Assembly: GCF_017104965.1 (NCBI RefSeq)
Contig: NZ_JAAGPR010000031.1
Coordinates: 37,031 to 101,030 of the forward strand
Direction: 5' to 3'
Length of the DNA stretch: 64,000 bases
Source of the DNA: Paraburkholderia sp. Ac-20340
GTDB taxonomy: Bacteria > Pseudomonadota > Gammaproteobacteria > Burkholderiales > Burkholderiaceae
Part shown: piece by piece, positions 52,542 through 60,696 of the stretch
How the letters are laid out: the number at the start of each line of letters is the position of its first letter
Position numbering within the stretch: position 1 is the stretch's first letter
Translations under genes and position numbers: made by a program
The notes under the pieces: model-generated
What the model saw: only the letters and a program-made list of their open reading frames with translations
What the model was told of the DNA's origin: nothing
The model's database searches: none

Positions 52542-53720
52542 ATGGCCATGCCAACCATCAAACACGTGCGCGCTTTCACGGTGCGCGGCGGCGGCGCGGA
52601 CTATCACGATCAGGCCGACGGCCATTGGATCGACGATCATATTTCCACGCCGATGGCGCGTTATCCCGAGTATCGCCAGAGCCGCCGCTCGTTCGGCATC
52701 GACGTGCTAGGCACGCTGGTGGTGGAAGTCGAGGCGAGCGACGGCACGGTGGGTTTTGCCGTCACCACGGGCGGCGAGATTGGCGCGTTCATCGTCGAAA
52801 AGCATCTCGCGCGCTTTCTCGAAGGCCAGCGCGTGACCGATCTGGAAAAGATCTGGGATCAGATGTATTACTCGACGCTCTATTACGGCCGCAAGGGCGT
52901 GGTGCTCAATACGATTTCGGGCGTCGATCTCGCGCTTTGGGATTTGCTGGGCAAGTTGCGCCAGGAGCCGGTCTATCAACTGCTGGGTGGCCCGGTGCGC
53001 GACGAACTCGTGTTCTATGCGACCGGCGCGCGCCCCGATCTGGCGAAGGAAATGGGCTTTATCGGCGGGAAACTGCCTTTGCTGCACGGCCCGGCGGAAG
53101 GTGAGGAAGGGCTCAGAAAGAATATCGAATTGCTCGCCACCATGCGCGAGCGAACGGGCGACGACTTCTGGCTCATGTACGACTGCTGGATGAGTCTGGA
53201 CGTGCGCTATGCCACGCGTCTGGCCGAGGCCGCCAGCGAATACGGCCTCAAGTGGATCGAGGAATGCCTGCCGCCCGACGATTACTGGGGCTATGCCGAA
53301 CTGCGCCGCAACGTGCCGCGCGGCATGATGGTCTCCACCGGCGAGCACGAAGCGACGCGCTGGGGCTTTCGCATGCTGCTGGAAATGGGCTGCTGCGATC
53401 TGATCCAGCCCGATGTGAACTGGTGCGGCGGCATGACCGAACTCATCAAGATTTCCGCGCTGGCGGATGCGCACAACACGCTGGTCGTGCCGCATGGTTC
53501 GTCGGTGTACAGCTATCACTTCGTCGTGACGCGCCATAACTCGCCGTTCGCCGAGTTCCTGATGATGGCGCCCAAGGCCGATGAAGTCGTGCCGATGTTC
53601 ACGCCGCTCTTGCTCGACGAACCGGTGCCCGTGAAGGGCCGCATGAAAGTGCCGGATACGCCGGGCTTTGGCGTGCGCCTGAATCCGGACTGCAAGCTTT
53701 CGCGTCCTTACCAACACTAA
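52542..53720 (+). CDS. rhmD: L-rhamnonate dehydratase (enolase superfamily)
   Basis: 392 residues that follow E. coli RhmD (YfaW) closely: the N-terminal DYHDQ and HWIDDHISTPM, SRRSFGIDVLGTLVVEVEA, FYATGARPDLAKEMGFIGGK, LMYDCWMSLDV (metal Asp), WIEECLPPDDYWGY (metal Glu), STGEHEA (metal Glu), VVPHGSSVYSYH (catalytic His) and the end GFGVRLNPDCKLSRPYQH. It dehydrates L-rhamnonate to 2-keto-3-deoxy-L-rhamnonate. This is the gene that fixes the pathway as rhamnose rather than fucose. Confidence 0.95.
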   Translation: MAMPTIKHVRAFTVRGGGADYHDQADGHWIDDHISTPMARYPEYRQSRRSFGIDVLGTLVVEVEASDGTVGFAVTTGGEIGAFIVEKHLARFLEGQRVTDLEKIWDQMYYSTLYYGRKGVVLNTISGVDLALWDLLGKLRQEPVYQLLGGPVRDELVFYATGARPDLAKEMGFIGGKLPLLHGPAEGEEGLRKNIELLATMRERTGDDFWLMYDCWMSLDVRYATRLAEAASEYGLKWIEECLPPDDYWGYAELRRNVPRGMMVSTGEHEATRWGFRMLLEMGCCDLIQPDVNWCGGMTELIKISALADAHNTLVVPHGSSVYSYHFVVTRHNSPFAEFLMMAPKADEVVPMFTPLLLDEPVPVKGRMKVPDTPGFGVRLNPDCKLSRPYQH

Positions 53721-53746
53721 GTCAAAACCACGCAGGAGAAAGCATC

Positions 53747-54529
53747 GTGCTGCTCAAGGACAAGGTGGTGGTCGTCACCGGCGGTTCGCGCGGCATCGGG
53801 CGCGCGATTGCCATCGCAAGCGCGCGAGAAGGTGCGGACGTTGCGATCAACTACTGGGGCGATAACGACGCCTCGTATGGCCGGCGTTCGGCAATCGGCG
53901 AAGTGCTCGACGAGATCGAACGGCTCGGGCGTCGCGCCATTGCCGTGGAAGGCAATGTGGCCGCGCCGCAAACCGGCGTCGATCTGGTGCGCCAGACCGT
54001 CGAGCATTTCGGGCATGTGGACGTGCTCGCCAGCAACGCCGGCATCTGCCCGTTCCATTCGTTTCTGGATATGCCGCCCGCGGTGCTCGAACGCACCATC
54101 GGCGTGAATCTGAATGGCGCGTTCTATGTCACGCAGGCGGTGGCGCGGCAAATGAAGGAGCAGGGCACGGGCGGCGCGATTGTCGCGACCAGTTCGATCA
54201 GCGCGCTGGTCGGCGGCGGCATGCAGACGCACTACACGCCCACCAAGGCCGGCGTGCATTCGCTGATGCAGTCGTGCGCGATTGCACTCGGGCCTTACGG
54301 TATCCGCTGCAATTCGGTGCTGCCCGGCACCATCGCCACGGATCTGAATGCCGAAGATCTCGCCGATGAAGAAAAGCGCGCGTACTTCGAAAAGCGCATT
54401 CCGCTAGGCCGGCTGGGCGCGCCGGAAGACGTGGCGGAATGCGTGGTGTTTCTCGCGTCGGACCGTGCGCGCTATGTGACGGGCGCGGCACTGCTGGTGG
54501 ACGGCGGTCTGTTCGTCAACCTGCAGTGA
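53747..54529 (+). CDS. L-rhamnose 1-dehydrogenase (SDR)
   Basis: 260 residues from a GTG at 53747 with AGGAG 8 bases upstream. LLKDKVVVVTGGSRGIGRAIAIA, INYWGDND after the second strand, SNAGICPF, TSSISALVGGGMQ (Ser), HYTPTKAGVHSL (Y-x3-K) and the ending VTGAALLVDGGLFVNLQ match the L-rhamnose dehydrogenases of Azotobacter and Sphingomonas (LRA1), which oxidise L-rhamnose to the lactone with NAD(P). It lies 26 bases after rhmD and ends the left operon. Confidence 0.9.
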   Translation: MLLKDKVVVVTGGSRGIGRAIAIASAREGADVAINYWGDNDASYGRRSAIGEVLDEIERLGRRAIAVEGNVAAPQTGVDLVRQTVEHFGHVDVLASNAGICPFHSFLDMPPAVLERTIGVNLNGAFYVTQAVARQMKEQGTGGAIVATSSISALVGGGMQTHYTPTKAGVHSLMQSCAIALGPYGIRCNSVLPGTIATDLNAEDLADEEKRAYFEKRIPLGRLGAPEDVAECVVFLASDRARYVTGAALLVDGGLFVNLQ

Positions 54530-54541
54530 TTTGATAAGGAC

Positions 54542-55525
54542 TCAGGAATGTGTTGCGAGGCGCATGTCACGCACGATTTCGTCGGGCTTGAAGGGCTGCG
54601 AAAAGCGGCGCAACAGGCTGACGAAATGCTCGGCGGGTTCGGCGAGCGCTTCGCCCTTGCGCGTGAGCACGCCGAAGCCCGGCAGGCTCTTGCCGATTTC
54701 GAGCGGCAACACGGTGAGCAGCTTGCCGCGCACATGATCGCGCACGACCGATTCGGGCAGCATGGCCACGGCGTCGAAGCTTTCGAGCAGTTGCAGCGTG
54801 GCGAAGATGGACGCGGATTCCGTGAGGTTGATCGGCGTGGCCAGACCTGCACGCGCGAGTTCGCCTTCGAAGAGTTCGCGCGCGGGGCTCGTGATGGGCT
54901 GCGCGACCCAGGGCCAGTCCATCAGTTCGGCGAGCGTGACCTGTTCGCGGCGCGCCAGCGGATGACGCGCGCGCACCACCAGCACGAGCGTTTCGCGCGC
55001 AAGCGGCTCGAAACCGAAATCGTTGTGCTGCAAAGGCGTGGTCAGACGGCCGAGCGCGAGATCGACATCGCGGCGATGCAGCAGTTGCACGACCTGATCG
55101 CTGGTTTCGCCGAGGATGCGCACGTGCAGCAGCGGCCGCTCGGTCTTGAGCGTGGCGACGGCCTGCGCGAGCAGATCGGGCGCGGCGCCCATGATCGCGC
55201 CCACGGTGAGCTGGCCGTGGCCGCCGCGGCGCTTGACGTCGAGATCGTCGGCGAAACGCGTGAGGTCGGACAGCGCGCGGCGCGCATAAGCCAGCGTGAC
55301 CACACCGAGCGCCGTGGGCTGCATGCCGCGCGCGTTGCGCTCGAACAGACGAAAGCCGAAGGCCTCTTCGATATCGCTGAGCATGCGGCTGGCGCTGGGC
55401 TGCGCAACGTTGATGGCATCGGCGGCCTGATGAACGTTGCGGGCGTCGTCGAGCGCGACGAGCAGGGCGAGATGCTTGAACTTGAGACGATTGACGAGCG
55501 AAACGACGGCGGTCTGATGGTTCAT
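54542..55525 (-). CDS. LysR-family regulator of the rhamnose locus (GbpR-like)
   Basis: 327 residues. MNHQTAVVSLVNRLKFKHLALLVALDDARNVHQAADAINVAQPSASRMLSDIEEAFGFRLF gives the HTH near residues 28-50; the remainder is the effector domain. It is a GbpR-type LysR, a subgroup that controls sugar-binding-protein and sugar-catabolic genes. It is convergent with the left operon (12-base gap) and divergent from the right operon, so it sits centrally in the locus. Confidence 0.92.
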   Translation of the reverse strand: MNHQTAVVSLVNRLKFKHLALLVALDDARNVHQAADAINVAQPSASRMLSDIEEAFGFRLFERNARGMQPTALGVVTLAYARRALSDLTRFADDLDVKRRGGHGQLTVGAIMGAAPDLLAQAVATLKTERPLLHVRILGETSDQVVQLLHRRDVDLALGRLTTPLQHNDFGFEPLARETLVLVVRARHPLARREQVTLAELMDWPWVAQPITSPARELFEGELARAGLATPINLTESASIFATLQLLESFDAVAMLPESVVRDHVRGKLLTVLPLEIGKSLPGFGVLTRKGEALAEPAEHFVSLLRRFSQPFKPDEIVRDMRLATHS

Positions 55526-55559
55526 GAGTCCTGCGATCCGGTTTATGTATCGCCCGATC

Positions 55560-55600
55560 CCAACTACGGATTGGTTGGCTATCGATGCCGGAATTATAGT
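55560..55600 (+). promoter_or_regulatory. Candidate promoter and LysR site for the rhamnose right operon
   Basis: CCAAC-N9-GTTGG (55560-55578) overlaps a possible -35 TTGGTT (55571-55576), with TATAGT (55595-55600) 18 bases further as -10. The poor -35 and the overlapping inverted repeat suit an activator-dependent promoter divergent from the LysR gene. Confidence 0.4.
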
Positions 55601-55704
55601 CGTTCGAATCGCTGCAAAACCGTGTGAATACGCGCGCCGGACTTAGGGCAAACGCCAGGACCGGACCGAAAAGAACGCAGCAAAGGCTGGACGGAGACAC
55701 GAAC

Positions 55705-56019
55705 ATGGAAACAATTGCGTTTCGCATGCAGCTCGATCCCGGCAAACGGGGCGAATACGAGCGCCGTCATCGCGAAATCTGGCCCGAACTCGCCGCGGCA
55801 TTGCGCGATGCGGGTGTGAATGATTACTGGATCTTTCTCGACGAAAGCACTCATGCGCTTTTTGCGGTGCTCAAGCGTCGCGACGATCACAGCATGGACC
55901 GCTTGCCCGAAACCGCCATCATGCGCAAATGGTGGGATCACATGGCCGACATCATGGCGACAGGCGAGGGCAATGTGCCCATCACGCAGCCGCTCGTTCC
56001 GGTCTTTCATTTGCCATGA
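55705..56019 (+). CDS. rhaM: L-rhamnose mutarotase
   Basis: 104 residues, the exact size of RhaM (RhaU in Rhizobium). METIAFRMQLDPGKRGEYERRHREIWPEL, the catalytic-site NDYWIFLDE, and MRKWWDHMADIMATG are family signatures (His and Tyr/Trp residues of the DUF718 dimer). It interconverts alpha- and beta-L-rhamnopyranose so that the dehydrogenase gets its anomer. First gene of the right operon. Its stop overlaps an ATG (ATGA at 56016), hinting at coupled translation of the next gene. Confidence 0.95.
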   Translation: METIAFRMQLDPGKRGEYERRHREIWPELAAALRDAGVNDYWIFLDESTHALFAVLKRRDDHSMDRLPETAIMRKWWDHMADIMATGEGNVPITQPLVPVFHLP

Positions 56020-56039
56020 TCCGTTTTGAGGAGAGCGCC

Positions 56040-56927
56040 ATGCAGGTGGTCGATCCGCATGTTCACTTCTGGGACATCGATACGCATCATTACCCATGGC
56101 TTGCGAATCCGGGCACATCGTTCGTAGGCGATGCGCAGGATCTCAAGCATAACTATCTACCTGACGATCTGCTGCGCGAGGCTGGAGATATCGAAGTGCT
56201 GAAGGTCGTGCATGTGGAAGCGAATCATGATCCCGCCGATCCGGTGGAAGAAACGCGCTGGCTCGAATCGATCGCCGATGCCGGTAAGGGCTTGCCGGAT
56301 GCGATTGTCGCCGCCGCCGATTTAAGTGCGTCGAATGCGCCGGAGATTCTGGCCGCGCACGCCGCCTTCGGCCGCACGCGCGGTATTCGCCAGATTCTCA
56401 ATGTTCATTCGAATCCGCTTTACGACTATGTCGGCCGCCACTTCATGCGCGAGCCGCAATGGCGCAAACATTTTGCTTTGCTCGAACAGCACGGGCTGTC
56501 GTTCGATCTACAACTCTATCCCGCGCAGATGGAAGAGGCCGCTGCGCTCGCGCGTGCCCATCCTGGCGTGCCGCTGATCGTGAATCACGCCGGCATGTTC
56601 GCCGATCGCAACAGTGTGCAGGGCTGGCGTGCATGGCGCGATGGTTTGCGCGTGCTGGCGGCGTGTCCGAATGTGTCGGTGAAGATCAGCGGTCTTGCGA
56701 TGTTCGATCACGAATGGACCGTGGAAAGCCTGCGCCCTTATGTGCTCGAAACCATCGATGCGTTCGGCGTGTCGCGCGCCATGTTCGCTTCGAACTTTCC
56801 GGTGGACCGGCAATTCGGCAGTTATGCCGATTTGTGGCACGCGTATGCCGCCATCGTCAGCGATGCGAGCGAAAGCGAGCGCACGGCGCTCTTTCGCAGC
56901 AACGCCGAACGCATTTACCGAATCTAG
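56040..56927 (+). CDS. L-rhamnono-1,4-lactonase, amidohydrolase family
   Basis: 295 residues from MQVVDPHVHFWDIDTHHYPWL with GAGGAG 7 bases upstream; an alternative start is the ATGA at 56016. HxH metal motif (DPHVHFWD), IVNHAGMFADR (His) and FASNFPVDRQFGSYADLW (Asp of the active site) match amidohydrolase-2 sugar lactonases (LRA2-like and L-fucono-lactonase). It opens the lactone made by L-rhamnose dehydrogenase to L-rhamnonate. Confidence 0.88.
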   Translation: MQVVDPHVHFWDIDTHHYPWLANPGTSFVGDAQDLKHNYLPDDLLREAGDIEVLKVVHVEANHDPADPVEETRWLESIADAGKGLPDAIVAAADLSASNAPEILAAHAAFGRTRGIRQILNVHSNPLYDYVGRHFMREPQWRKHFALLEQHGLSFDLQLYPAQMEEAAALARAHPGVPLIVNHAGMFADRNSVQGWRAWRDGLRVLAACPNVSVKISGLAMFDHEWTVESLRPYVLETIDAFGVSRAMFASNFPVDRQFGSYADLWHAYAAIVSDASESERTALFRSNAERIYRI

Positions 56928-56981
56928 CGATCCAGCGCTCGCGCGGAAAGATTGCGGGCGCAACCAATATGGGAGACACGC

Positions 56982-58517
56982 GTGGAATCGAAAGCAATGA
57001 CCGGTAGCGTGCCGCGTCTGGAGCTAAGGCAGGCCAGCAAGTCGTTCGGGCGCGTGCGCGCGCTGGTGGACGGCTCGCTCGTGCTGAAGCCCGGCGAGGT
57101 GCATGCGCTGCTCGGTGAAAACGGCGCCGGTAAATCGACGCTCGTGAAGATACTCGCGGGCGTGCATCGCCCGGATGGCGGCGACATGCTGGTCGACGGT
57201 ACGCCGCATCAGTTTGGCTCGCCTGCACAGGCGCGCGATGCGGGCATCGCCGTGATCTATCAGGAACCCACGTTGTTCTTCGATCTGTCGATCGCCGAGA
57301 ACATTTTCATGGGGCGTCAGCCGCTGGATCGCCTCGGCCGTATCGACTACAACACGATGCATCGCGAAGTGGCGGAACTGCTCGCTTCGCTGGGCGTCGA
57401 TATGAAGCCCGAGCGTCTAGTGCGCGGTCTGTCGATCGCCGATCAACAGGTGATCGAGATTGCCAAGGCGCTGTCGCTGAACGCCAATGTGCTGATCATG
57501 GACGAACCGACGGCCGCGCTCTCGCTGCCCGAAGTCGAACGGCTCTTTACGATTTCGCGCACCTTGCGCGATCGCGGCGTGGCGATTCTCTTCATCACGC
57601 ACCGGCTCGAAGAAGTGTTCGCGCTCACGCAGCACGTGACCATCATGCGTGACGGCGCCAAGGTATTCGACGCGCCCACGTCCACGCTCACCACGCAGGA
57701 GATCGTCGCGCGCATGGTGGGGCGAGATCTCGCCACCTTCTATCCGAAAGCCGATGTGAAACCCGGCGACGTGATGCTGCGCGTGCGCGGCCTCACGCGA
57801 CGCGGTGTGTTCAAGGACATCGCCTTCGATGTGCGCGCGGGCGAGATCGTTGCGCTCTCGGGTCTCGTTGGCGCGGGCCGCAGCGAAGTGGCGCGCGCGA
57901 TCTTCGGCATCGACCCGAGCGATGCGGGCAACGTGCAGGTCGCGGGCAAGGCGCTGGCGATGGGAAATCCCGCGCGTGCCGTGAAAGCGGGCCTCGCGCT
58001 GGTGCCGGAAGATCGACGCCAGCAAGGGCTCGCGCTCGACCTGAGCATTGCGCGCAATGCGTCGCTCACGGTGCTGGGTCGTCTGGTGCGCTTCGGCCTG
58101 ATTTCGGCCGGGCGCGAAGTGCAGCTTGCCGGGCAGTGGGGCACGCGCCTGCGCCTGAAAGCCAGCGATCTGAACGCGCCGGTCGGCACGCTTTCGGGCG
58201 GCAACCAGCAGAAAGTGGTGCTGGGCAAATGGCTGGCAACCGGGCCGAAGGTGCTCATCATCGATGAACCCACGCGCGGTATCGACGTGGGTGCGAAAGC
58301 GGAAGTCTATGGCGCGCTCGCGGAGCTTGTTAGCGAAGGCATGGCGGTGCTGATGATTTCGAGCGAATTGCCCGAAGTGCTGGGCATGGCCGACCGCGTG
58401 CTGGTGATGCACGAAGGCCGCATTACCGCGGATATCGCCCGTGCCGACGCCAACGAAGAGCGCATCATGAGTGCCGCGCTCGGTCAGGCCAACATTCATC
58501 TGGGGCATGCAGCATGA
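56982..58517 (+). CDS. rhaT: Rhamnose ABC importer, dual ATPase subunit
   Basis: 511 residues from a GTG at 56982 with GGGAG 7 bases upstream. Two ABC domains: first Walker A GENGAGKST, Q-loop YQEP, signature region GLSIADQQ, Walker B VLIMDEPTAA; second a degenerate Walker A GLVGAGRSE, signature LSGGNQQK and VLIIDEPTRGID. This is the RbsA/XylG/RhaT form. Symbol follows Rhizobium usage (not the E. coli rhamnose symporter of the same name). Overlaps the next gene by 4 bases. Confidence 0.92.
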   Translation: MESKAMTGSVPRLELRQASKSFGRVRALVDGSLVLKPGEVHALLGENGAGKSTLVKILAGVHRPDGGDMLVDGTPHQFGSPAQARDAGIAVIYQEPTLFFDLSIAENIFMGRQPLDRLGRIDYNTMHREVAELLASLGVDMKPERLVRGLSIADQQVIEIAKALSLNANVLIMDEPTAALSLPEVERLFTISRTLRDRGVAILFITHRLEEVFALTQHVTIMRDGAKVFDAPTSTLTTQEIVARMVGRDLATFYPKADVKPGDVMLRVRGLTRRGVFKDIAFDVRAGEIVALSGLVGAGRSEVARAIFGIDPSDAGNVQVAGKALAMGNPARAVKAGLALVPEDRRQQGLALDLSIARNASLTVLGRLVRFGLISAGREVQLAGQWGTRLRLKASDLNAPVGTLSGGNQQKVVLGKWLATGPKVLIIDEPTRGIDVGAKAEVYGALAELVSEGMAVLMISSELPEVLGMADRVLVMHEGRITADIARADANEERIMSAALGQANIHLGHAA

Positions 58518-59569
58518 TGGGTCATTCCACTTCACCTCATCCCTTGCACGGCGGCGAACCGCATGCGCAACGGCGCGGCGCGGGCGCATTCGCCCAGGCG
58601 CTCGCAAAGAGTCGAGAAACCACGCTGTTTATCGTGCTACTGCTGATTATCGGCGGCACGGCGCTGGCGCGGCCGCAGTTTCTCAATCTGCAGAATCTGC
58701 GCGACGTGCTGCTCAATGTATCGATTGTCAGCTTGCTCACGGCGGGCATGACGATCGTGATCCTGATGCGGCATATCGATCTGTCGATTGGCTCGACGGT
58801 TGGCATCAGCGCTTATGCGGTCGGCAGTCTGTATGTAGCGTTTCCGCAGATGCCGGTGATCGTGGCGCTGTTGGCGGGCCTGGCGATCGGCATGGTGGCC
58901 GGGTCGATCAATGCGCTGCTGGTGGCGGTGGGGCGCGTGCCGTCGCTGGTCGCGACGCTATCGACACTCTATATATTTCGGGGTGCAGATTATGCGTGGG
59001 TGCATGGCGGTCAGATCAACGCCACGAGCCTGCCCGACGCGTTCTCGCATCTCGCGACCGGATCACTGCTTGGCGTGCCCGTGCTCGCGCTGATCGCCAT
59101 CGTGCTGCTCGCGGCGCTGTCGATCTATCTGAAGCAGTTCCGGCCGGGCCGCGAATACTACGCGATCGGCTCGAACCCGGAAGCCGCGCGTCTGGCCGGT
59201 ATCAACGTCGAACGCCGCGTGGCGATGGGCTTTGTCATCAGCGGTGCGATTGCGGGGCTGGCCGGCGCGTTGTGGCTGGCGCGCTTCGGCACGGTCGATG
59301 CCAGCACCGCGAAGGGCATCGAGCTTCAGGTCGTGGCCGCCGCCGTGGTGGGCAGCGTGGCCATCACGGGCGGCGTGGGCACGATACTCGGCGCGACGCT
59401 TGGCGCGCTGGTGCTTGGCGTCATCAGCATCGCGCTGGTGGTGCTGCACGTTTCGCCGTTCTGGGAGCAGGCCATTCAAGGTGCGTTGATCGTCGCGGCC
59501 ATTACCGCCGATACGCTGCTGGCCCGCTCCGTCGCCAAACGCATGATGAGGAAACGCGATCATGGCTAA
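58514..59569 (+). CDS. rhaP: Rhamnose ABC importer, permease
   Basis: 351 residues; about 10 membrane segments. Family block MTIVILMRHIDLSIGSTVGISAYAVG (BPD_transp_2 motif) and EYYAIGSNPEAARLAGINVERRVAMGFVISGAIAGLAGALW (coupling-helix region). ATG overlaps the ATPase stop as ATGA. N-terminal 30 residues are cytoplasmic and histidine-rich. First of two permeases forming a heterodimer. Confidence 0.9.
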   Translation: MMGHSTSPHPLHGGEPHAQRRGAGAFAQALAKSRETTLFIVLLLIIGGTALARPQFLNLQNLRDVLLNVSIVSLLTAGMTIVILMRHIDLSIGSTVGISAYAVGSLYVAFPQMPVIVALLAGLAIGMVAGSINALLVAVGRVPSLVATLSTLYIFRGADYAWVHGGQINATSLPDAFSHLATGSLLGVPVLALIAIVLLAALSIYLKQFRPGREYYAIGSNPEAARLAGINVERRVAMGFVISGAIAGLAGALWLARFGTVDASTAKGIELQVVAAAVVGSVAITGGVGTILGATLGALVLGVISIALVVLHVSPFWEQAIQGALIVAAITADTLLARSVAKRMMRKRDHG

Positions 59570-60572
59570 ACCCGATTCCGCTTTGCTCACGCGCCGCGCC
59601 GGTCTGCCTCTGGGCTGGGAGTCGCTGCTCGTGGTGATACTCGTGTTGTCGCTCGTGGTGGGACGCGTGCTGTCCAGCGTGTTTCTCACCGGCGCGAACA
59701 TGAGCAACATACTCGCCGATCTCACCGAGGTCGCGCTGATGGCGCTGCCGATGACACTCATCATCGTCGCTGCCGAAATCGATCTGTCCGTGGCGTCGGT
59801 GCTGGGCGCGTCGAGCGCGCTGCTTGGCGTGCTCTGGCATATGGGTGTGCCGATGCCGCTGGCAATGGCGCTCGTGCTGGTGGCGGGCGGCCTCGCGGGG
59901 CTTTTCAACGGGCTTGTGATCGTGAAGCTGAATCTGCCTTCGCTGGCCGTGACGATCGGCACGCTCGCCTTGTTTCGCGGTCTTGCCTATGTGTTGCTGG
60001 GCGATCAGGCGATTGCCGATTTTCCGCCTGCCTACACGCTGTTTGGCATGAGCAATCTGGGCAGCACCTTTATTCCGCTGCCGTTTCTGATCGTGGCCGC
60101 GTGCGCGGTGGTGTTCACGCTGCTTTTGCAGGCAACCGCGTTTGGCCGCAGCCTCTACGCGATTGGCGCGAACAGCACGGCCGCGTCGTTTTCGGGCATC
60201 GATGTCGCCAAGGTCAAGCTGCGTCTTTTCGTGCTGTCGGGCGTGATGAGCGCGCTTGCGGGCATCGTTTATACGCTGCGTTTTACGAGCGCACGCGGCG
60301 ATAACGGCGAGGGTTTCGAGTTGTCGGTGATCGCGGCGGTGCTGTTCGGCGGCGTGAGCATTTTCGGCGGACGTGGCTCGATGTATGGCGTGTTGCTGTC
60401 GTTGCTGATCGTGGGCGTGTTGAAGAATGCGCTCACGCTCGCGGACGTATCGAGCGAAACGCTCACCATCGTGACGGGCGCGTTGCTGCTCGCATCGGTG
60501 CTGATTCCCAATCTCGCGGCGCGCTGGCGCACGCTGCGCGACCGGCGTGCGCTCGCACGCACGGCAAGTTGA
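59562..60572 (+). CDS. rhaQ: Rhamnose ABC importer, second permease
   Basis: 336 residues with the same architecture as the preceding gene: MTLIIVAAEIDLSVASVLGASSALLG and SLYAIGANSTAASFSGIDVAKVKLRLFVLSGVMSALAGIVY, then VLFGGVSIFGGRGSMYGVLLSLLI. It overlaps the first permease by 8 bases, indicating translational coupling and equal stoichiometry. Confidence 0.9.
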   Translation: MAKPDSALLTRRAGLPLGWESLLVVILVLSLVVGRVLSSVFLTGANMSNILADLTEVALMALPMTLIIVAAEIDLSVASVLGASSALLGVLWHMGVPMPLAMALVLVAGGLAGLFNGLVIVKLNLPSLAVTIGTLALFRGLAYVLLGDQAIADFPPAYTLFGMSNLGSTFIPLPFLIVAACAVVFTLLLQATAFGRSLYAIGANSTAASFSGIDVAKVKLRLFVLSGVMSALAGIVYTLRFTSARGDNGEGFELSVIAAVLFGGVSIFGGRGSMYGVLLSLLIVGVLKNALTLADVSSETLTIVTGALLLASVLIPNLAARWRTLRDRRALARTAS

Positions 60573-60655
60573 AACGCAGTCGAGAAAAGTAACAGCCAGA
60601 AAGAGAAGGAAATAAGCGGAAAGAAGCTGGAAAAAAGGCAGTAAGCCGTCAATCG

Positions 60656-60677
60656 GCCCGGCAACCGAGCCGGGCCA
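60656..60677 (+). promoter_or_regulatory. Intercistronic hairpin before the binding-protein gene
   Basis: GGCCCGGC/GCCGGGCC, a perfect 8-base GC stem with a 6-base loop, ends 6 bases before the GAGGAG ribosome site of rhaS. It follows a purine-rich stretch (60580-60640). It may block 3' exonucleases and raise the binding-protein level. Confidence 0.5.
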
Positions 60678-60696
60678 TTATCGAGGAGACACGTTC

